A stretch of DNA of 64,000 bases from CBDFGE01 sp965247055 (GTDB lineage Bacteria > Chloroflexota > Dehalococcoidia > Lucifugimonadales > JAGWBF01): NCBI GenBank assembly GCA_965247055.1, contig CBDFGE010000002.1, positions 1 through 64,000 on the forward strand, written 5' to 3'. A model generated the notes under the pieces. That model did no database searches. It worked only from the letters and a program-made list of their open reading frames with translations, and was not told the origin of the DNA. Of this stretch, positions 60,104-64,000 are shown one piece after another. Both the position numbers and the translations under genes were made by a program. The stretch's first letter is position 1; every line of letters begins with the position of its first letter.

Positions 60104-60658
60104 ATGGCCAACCCAGTGCGCCCCACGGTCCTGCTGGTGGACCCTACCGGAGCGGACGCAGGCCTCCGCCCCCTGGCCCTTGCCCACCGCCCCATCGACC
60201 TGAGGGGTAAGCGGCTGGGCCTGCTGGACAACTCCAAAGAGAACTCGGAGTTCATACTCCGGGCCATCGCCGGAATCCTCGACGAGGAGTTCCGGTTCTC
60301 CGAGGTCTTCTGCGTCAGGAAGCACTCGTCGGCGATGCCTCCCAGGCCGGAGGTGTTAGTCGAACTCCAGAGGCGCGCCGACGCGGTGATAACGGGTGTA
60401 GGGGACTGAGGGGGCTGCTCGTCGGGCAGTCTGCACGACGGAGTTACGCTGGAGGAGCAGGGGCTTCCCACGGCCACCATCATAACCGACGTGTTCGTGA
60501 GGGCGGCGCAGGCATATACTCGGCTTCTGGGTATTCCCGAGTTTCCCTACCTGGTGTGCCCTCACCCCATCACCGGCATCAGCCGATCGGACTTGGAAGC
60601 CAGGGTCCGGGAGCTTGCACCCCAGGTGCGCCGTCTCCTCATCGAAGGGAGGCTCTGA
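60104..60658 (+). CDS. UGSC-family selenoprotein with in-frame UGA
   Basis: 184 residues if the TGA at 60407-60409 is read as selenocysteine (residue 102). The frame is continuous across it: VLLVDPTGADAGLRPLALAH at the N-terminus, ITGVGD-U-GGCSSGSLHDG at the centre, and TIITDVFVRAAQAYTRLLGI to LLIEGRL-stop after it. D-U-G-x-C matches the U-G-S-C redox motif of the UGSC family, where Cys homologs have GDCGSC. A hairpin lies 8 nt after the UGA and tRNA-Sec is encoded nearby. The ATG has GGAAGGAGAG upstream. Function of the family is unknown; a thiol/selenol redox role is likely. Confidence 0.88.
60418..60443 (+). promoter_or_regulatory. SECIS-like hairpin
   Basis: CTCGTCG (60418-60424) pairs with CGACGGAG (60436-60443, one bulged G); the loop GGCAGTCTGCA can form three inner pairs (GCA/TGC) around a GTC apex. 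Starting 8 nt after the UGA, it has the position and size of a bacterial SECIS element bound by SelB. Confidence 0.65.
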
Positions 60659-60745
60659 CCCGGGACCTCGCTCCCCGCGCGAATACCTCGGCCGACCTGC
60701 TCTCAGGCTATCCCTGGGAGCGGCCGTCTACACGGTTGGACGCCT

Positions 60746-60862
60746 CTACTGCTTCTCTTTCCTCACCACGTTGTAGACCTTGCGAAGCATGTAAAGGGTG
60801 ACCGAGAGTACCACGACACTCGCAGCGGCAAATCCCACCGCTATAGACTCACCAAGCGACAT
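60746..60862 (-). CDS. 38-residue single-helix membrane protein
   Basis: From the ATG at 60862: MSLGESIAVGFAAASVVVLS then VTLYMLRKVYNVVRKEKQ. One transmembrane helix with a basic C-terminal tail. GGGAG lies about 9 bp upstream. It follows tRNA-Sec on the same strand. No family recognised; too short for most gene callers. Confidence 0.55.
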   Translation of the reverse strand: MSLGESIAVGFAAASVVVLSVTLYMLRKVYNVVRKEKQ

Positions 60863-61023
60863 CCCATTCTCCCATTGCACTGCGCTGTGAAGCAGTATAA
60901 CGTGGGAACGGCCAGCGATTTCCAGTGGAATCGCCCGGCGGTAGCGAGCATTTTTGCAGCGATAGGCGGAAGTCTTGGTAGGATGGATCAGTGTGGGATT
61001 ATAGCAGAAGCTTTTTGGGGCTT

Positions 61024-61120
61024 TGGCGGGAGTGGGAGGGAGTCGAACCCACCTACCCCGTGCTTAACGAGGCACAACGGATTTGAAGTCCGCAAGAGCC
61101 ACCGGGCCCCATCCACTCCC
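61024..61120 (-). tRNA. selC: tRNA-Sec (UCA anticodon)
   Basis: Minus strand: 8-bp acceptor GGGAGTGG/CCACTCCC, 6-bp D-stem with a 4-nt loop CGGT, anticodon arm with loop CTTCAAA (anticodon TCA), long variable arm (GTGC...GCAC), T-loop TTCGACT, discriminator G and encoded CCA (61024-61026). About 97 nt in all. The anticodon-loop and T-loop sequences equal those of E. coli selC. Decodes UGA as selenocysteine. Confidence 0.95.
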
Positions 61121-61151
61121 ACGCTGCGGACGTGGCCGCCGCCGGTAGAGG

Positions 61152-61478
61152 TTAGCCAAGTGCCGAGTCGATCTTCTTTTGCAGGGCTCCCTTGGGTACG
61201 GCGCCGACGATCTGGTCCACCGGCTGGCCGCCTTTAAAGACCAGAAGGGTAGGTATGCTCCTCACCCCGTAGGTCATCGCCGTGGTGGGATTGGAGTCCA
61301 CGTCCAGCTTGGCGAAGCTCAGCCTGCCATCGTACTCTTCAGACAGCTCCTCCACGATTGGGGCAATCATCTTGCAGGGCATGCACCAGTCCGCCCAGAA
61401 GTCCACCAGTATCGGAAGATCGGATTTCAGGACCTTCTCTTCAAAATCGGAGTCGGTTACGGAAAACGGTTTCGCCAT
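61152..61478 (-). CDS. trxA: Thioredoxin
   Basis: About 108 residues from the ATG at 61478 (GAGAGGAG upstream). VDFWADWCMPCKMIAPIVEE is the active-site region with WCMPC in place of the common WCGPC, and SIPTLLVFKGG the cis-Pro loop. It lies 31 bp before tRNA-Sec on the same strand, so the two are probably one transcript. It could reduce the selenoprotein. Confidence 0.95.
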   Translation of the reverse strand: MAKPFSVTDSDFEEKVLKSDLPILVDFWADWCMPCKMIAPIVEELSEEYDGRLSFAKLDVDSNPTTAMTYGVRSIPTLLVFKGGQPVDQIVGAVPKGALQKKIDSALG

Positions 61479-61634
61479 ATTGCTCCTCTCGGTTAATCTG
61501 TACTCCAACGAATTAGATTACCAGGACCATGGGCAGGTTCACATGCGGATCGTTGCTTCAGTTTATACCGCCCGGGTAGTCTGGTCAACTCACCGTCCTT
61601 CCTCCAGCCCAGATGCGTGTACCCGCGCGTTCCC

Positions 61635-61663
61635 TTGGCATGGAATTCGCGTTGGTCTATAGT
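61635..61663 (+). promoter_or_regulatory. Promoter of methyltransferase-maf-tat operon
   Basis: TTGGCA (61635-61640), 17-bp spacer, TATAGT (61658-61663); the ribosome site GAGGTGAT follows at 61670-61677. Confidence 0.6.
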
Positions 61664-61679
61664 ATATGTGAGGTGATCG

Positions 61680-62912
61680 CTGATTTCAGAACGACTTCCT
61701 GAGCAAGAGCGTCTCCGGCTGTCCCTGGAGGGCATGGGCCGCGTGGGCGAGGCGGTGGCATGGTATGGCGGGAGACAGGTCCAGGTGCTGGGCGGCATTC
61801 CCGGCGAGGAGGTGGTGGTGGAGGTGATAAGGGACCGGTCGGACCACCTCGCTGCCCAGGTGGTCGAGGTGCTGGTTGCCTCCCCCCACCGCACGTTGCC
61901 GCCGTGCCCCTATTTTGGGCCGTGCACCGGCTGTCAGTGGCAGCACGTCGACTACCGGCACCAGCTCCAGATCAAACGGGAGATCGTGAAGGGCGCCCTG
62001 GGGCGCGTCGGGTTAGGTATGGTCCCGGTAGCTCCTACCCTGGAGGCGCCGGAACAGTATGGCTATCGAAACCATGCCCGCTTTACCGTCGGCCGAAGGA
62101 AAGGAGAGCTGGGTTTCGTGAACCGTGAAACCCGCAGGTTCGTCCCCGTGCAGAGATGTCTTCTGATGCACCCCTGGATTAACGACGCCCTGGCACAGCT
62201 TCAGGGCCGGTGCGCGGAGACCTCTCAGCTATCGGTTCGCTACGGCGCCGATACGGGCGATTTCCTTATCCAGCCGTCGCTGGCCAACGCCTGTGTTCCG
62301 GTGCCGTCGGGCCAGAAGAGCTATAGGGAGCGCCTCGGAGGAAGGGAGTTCAGCGTTGCCGCCTCATCCTTCTTCCAGGTAAATACCGGGCAGGCGGAGA
62401 GGGTGGTGGAGTTGGTGAAGGAGGGGTTGCAGCTGTCGGGGAAGGGCCTGCTGGTGGACGCTTACGCTGGGGTGGGCGTGTTCGCGATATTGCTGGCCCC
62501 CTGGGCGGGGAGGGTCATAGCTATCGAGGAGTCGACCTCTGCGGTGCGGGACGGGAAGGCCAACGCCCAGGGTCTGCACAACGTGGAGTTCCTGCGGGGA
62601 AAGACGGAGGAAGTACTGGCGGGAATAGAGGACAGGCCCTGGGGAGTGGTGCTGGACCCGCCCAGAGCCGGCTGCCAGAGGGCCGCTATGGACGCGCTGG
62701 TACGCCTCAAGCCCCGGAGGGTGGTCTATGTCTCGTGTGATCCAGACTCCCTCGCCCGGGATCTCAAGGTCCTTTCCGAGGGCCCCTTCGCGCTGGAAGG
62801 GGTGCAGCCCGTGGATATGTTCCCCCAGACCCACCATGTGGAGTGCGTAGCCACGCTGTCGTGGAGGGGAGATGGGCCTGAAGCTGGGCCGCCGTCGGAG
62901 GGGATGGGTTGA
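61680..62912 (+). CDS. RlmD/RumA-type 23S rRNA (uracil-C5) methyltransferase
   Basis: About 410 residues. TRAM domain first (LRLSLEGMGRVGEAVAWYGG), then a 4Fe-4S site CPYFGPCTGC (about 77-86), and the SAM domain with VDAYAGVGVFAILLAP and VVLDPPRAGC (catalytic Cys later in VVYVSCDPDSLARDL). The first ATG (61734) lies inside the TRAM domain; CTG at 61680, 2-3 bp after GAGGTGAT, or ATT at 61683 is the likely start. Methylates a uridine in 23S rRNA or tRNA. Confidence 0.9.
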   Translation: MISERLPEQERLRLSLEGMGRVGEAVAWYGGRQVQVLGGIPGEEVVVEVIRDRSDHLAAQVVEVLVASPHRTLPPCPYFGPCTGCQWQHVDYRHQLQIKREIVKGALGRVGLGMVPVAPTLEAPEQYGYRNHARFTVGRRKGELGFVNRETRRFVPVQRCLLMHPWINDALAQLQGRCAETSQLSVRYGADTGDFLIQPSLANACVPVPSGQKSYRERLGGREFSVAASSFFQVNTGQAERVVELVKEGLQLSGKGLLVDAYAGVGVFAILLAPWAGRVIAIEESTSAVRDGKANAQGLHNVEFLRGKTEEVLAGIEDRPWGVVLDPPRAGCQRAAMDALVRLKPRRVVYVSCDPDSLARDLKVLSEGPFALEGVQPVDMFPQTHHVECVATLSWRGDGPEAGPPSEGMG

Positions 62913-63562
62913 GGGACGGGCCCGAGATAGTGCTGGCCTCCACGTCTCCGCGAAGGCGTGAGCTTCTCGGTGGCTTGGGGATCGGGTTCCGTGTCGTGCC
63001 GCCATGTGTGGAGGAGGACCTGCTTTCGGGGGAGCCGCCACGGGATACGGTGGAGCGTCTGGCGCTCTCCAAGGCTCTTAGCGTGGCACGGCCGCTCAAG
63101 AGGGGTCTGGTGGTGGGGGCAGACAGCGTGGTCGTGCTGAAGGGCCGGATACTGGGCAAGCCCGCCGACGCCGCTCAGGGAAAGCAGATGTTGAGGTCCC
63201 TCCGGGGCGAAGAGCACCAGGTAGTGACCGGGGTGGCCGTGGTCGATGCAGGAGGCCTGCGCCCTCGTACCGCCAGCCAGGTCAGCGTCGTGTACATGCG
63301 GGACTACTCGGACGAGGAGATAGGGGCTTACGTGGCCTCGGGCGAGCCCCTAGACAAGGCGGGCGCCTACGCCGTGCAGGACGCCTCCTTCAGCCCGGCG
63401 GCCCGGGTGGACGGCTGCTACGCCAACGTAATCGGCCTGCCCCTGTGCCTCCTGATTGAGCTGCTCAACGAACGAGGGTACCAGCTGGACCCCGGATCCC
63501 CCGTCAAGGTGCCCGATGGTTGTTCCGAGTGTCCCCTCAGGGATGGACAGCGGGACTTATAG
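62909..63562 (+). CDS. maf: Maf family nucleotide pyrophosphatase
   Basis: A 217-residue protein: LASTSPRRRELLGG (about 10-23), GADSVVVLKGRILGKP (about 70-85) and DKAGAYAVQDASF (about 150-162) are the Maf/YhdE motifs. It hydrolyses non-canonical dNTPs such as dTTP/UTP or modified nucleotides. The C-terminal CSECPLRDG tail, with two Cys, is extra. TTG start overlapping the upstream stop. Confidence 0.93.
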   Translation: MRDGPEIVLASTSPRRRELLGGLGIGFRVVPPCVEEDLLSGEPPRDTVERLALSKALSVARPLKRGLVVGADSVVVLKGRILGKPADAAQGKQMLRSLRGEEHQVVTGVAVVDAGGLRPRTASQVSVVYMRDYSDEEIGAYVASGEPLDKAGAYAVQDASFSPAARVDGCYANVIGLPLCLLIELLNERGYQLDPGSPVKVPDGCSECPLRDGQRDL

Positions 63563-63574
63563 GAAGGCGCAGCC

Positions 63575-63820
63575 GTGGACTTATTTGGTGTCGGTATCCC
63601 GGAGCTTCTAATCATCCTGGTGGTCGCCCTACTCGTGCTGGGCCCCGGCAAGACTGTCGATATGGCCAGGAGCGCCGGGCGGATGTTGGGGGAGGTACGC
63701 CGCGCCTTCACCGACCTGTCCGCGGCCGTGGAGGATGAAGCACGGGGGCCGGACCGGCGAGGGAGTAGGGCAGAGAAGACCGATTCCGGGCAGGAGCGTC
63801 CCCCGGAGGAGCGGGATTGA
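63575..63820 (+). CDS. tatA: Sec-independent translocase TatA/TatB
   Basis: An 81-residue protein, GTG start. One membrane helix (FGVGIPELLIILVVALLVLG), a Gly-Pro hinge, an amphipathic helix (TVDMARSAGRMLGEVRRAFT) and a charged tail: the TatA/B layout. Next to tatC. Confidence 0.93.
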   Translation: MDLFGVGIPELLIILVVALLVLGPGKTVDMARSAGRMLGEVRRAFTDLSAAVEDEARGPDRRGSRAEKTDSGQERPPEERD

Positions 63821-64000
63821 AGGACCGGGAGCGTCCCCTGACACAGCACCTGCTGGAGCTGCGCCGGAGGCTCCTCATCGTGGTCCTGACCACCCTGACC
63901 AGCATGGTGGTCTGCCTGATCTTCTACAAACAGATCATCCGGCTGCTTTTGCGCCCGGCCGATGACCTAGGTGCGGCAACCGGTGGGGGAGCGGGCCTGG
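63817..64000 (+). CDS. tatC: Sec-independent translocase TatC (partial)
   Basis: TTG start overlapping the tatA stop. LTQHLLELRRRLLIVVLTTL is the TatC N-terminus (HLxELRxRL) with the first membrane helix. The frame runs off the right edge. Confidence 0.9.
   Translation, partial: MKDRERPLTQHLLELRRRLLIVVLTTLTSMVVCLIFYKQIIRLLLRPADDLGAATGGGAGL

Noticed and set aside
1..64000. CRISPR arrays, rRNA genes, riboswitches
   Set aside because: No regularly spaced repeats, rRNA-like stretches or recognisable riboswitch cores were seen on either strand.

Overview
The window looks like a chromosomal segment of a GC-rich bacterium, most likely a member of the Chloroflexota (Dehalococcoidia or an SAR202-like lineage). 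This is inferred from gene content, not from a database match: hspR-grpE-dnaK order, ferredoxin-dependent 2-oxoacid oxidoreductase, LUD/lactate-utilisation genes, many promiscuous catabolic families (CoA transferase, DUF35/thiolase pair, FAA hydrolase, LLM flavin enzyme, enolase superfamily, polysaccharide deacetylases) and Pro/Thr-rich lipoproteins. Promoters of the TTGACA-N17-TATAAT type are easy to see, and several transcripts look nearly leaderless.

Bases 1-9.2 kb are the right part of an integrated conjugative or mobilisable element: a frameshifted coupling-protein-type ATPase, a replication-relaxation-like protein, a DUF3800 protein, a leftward operon of four small HTH proteins (three of them paralogs in tandem) ending in a truncated PP-loop gene, an ImmR/ImmA-like repressor/peptidase pair, and a large serine recombinase whose last codons lie in the 3' end of a tRNA-Val(GAC) gene. 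A short control region holds two copies of the palindrome TTGC-N9-GCAA, one on each divergent promoter.

From 9.2 to 32.5 kb is core genome: rpoC/rpoB, an FAA hydrolase, an AhpD-like protein, a metallo-beta-lactamase protein, an AcuC-type deacetylase, the hspR-grpE-dnaK operon with a symmetric divergent promoter/operator, two unlisted zinc-ribbon microproteins, a sulfite-oxidase-like molybdoenzyme, a ccmABCDE cluster whose CcmE has the CXXXY heme-binding variant, an ECF sigma factor interrupted by one amber codon with a divergent anti-sigma gene, and korAB.

From 32.6 to 45 kb there is an oligopeptide-type binding lipoprotein, an intact IS3-family element that has split a receiver-only response regulator (the original reading frame can be restored exactly by removing the IS and one 3-bp duplication), an inositol-phosphatase family gene, a stretch of gene remnants, and acyl-CoA metabolism genes. 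From 45 to 58.8 kb are lutABC with an attached MNT-HEPN pair, a catabolic cluster (LLM enzyme, two deacetylases, alpha/beta hydrolase) around a 34-bp palindrome, a branched-chain aminotransferase, a NIPSNAP protein, a lipoprotein and an enolase-superfamily enzyme.

The most striking part is 58.9-61.5 kb. An operon of an uncharacterised Cys-rich protein and a UGSC-family protein carries an in-frame UGA in the motif D-U-G-G-C, followed at once by a SECIS-like hairpin. A tRNA-Sec gene (anticodon UCA, long acceptor and variable arms, encoded CCA) lies only about 370 bp further on, next to thioredoxin and a 38-residue membrane peptide. Together they form a compact selenocysteine locus. The window ends with an RlmD/RumA-type methyltransferase, maf, tatA and the start of tatC.
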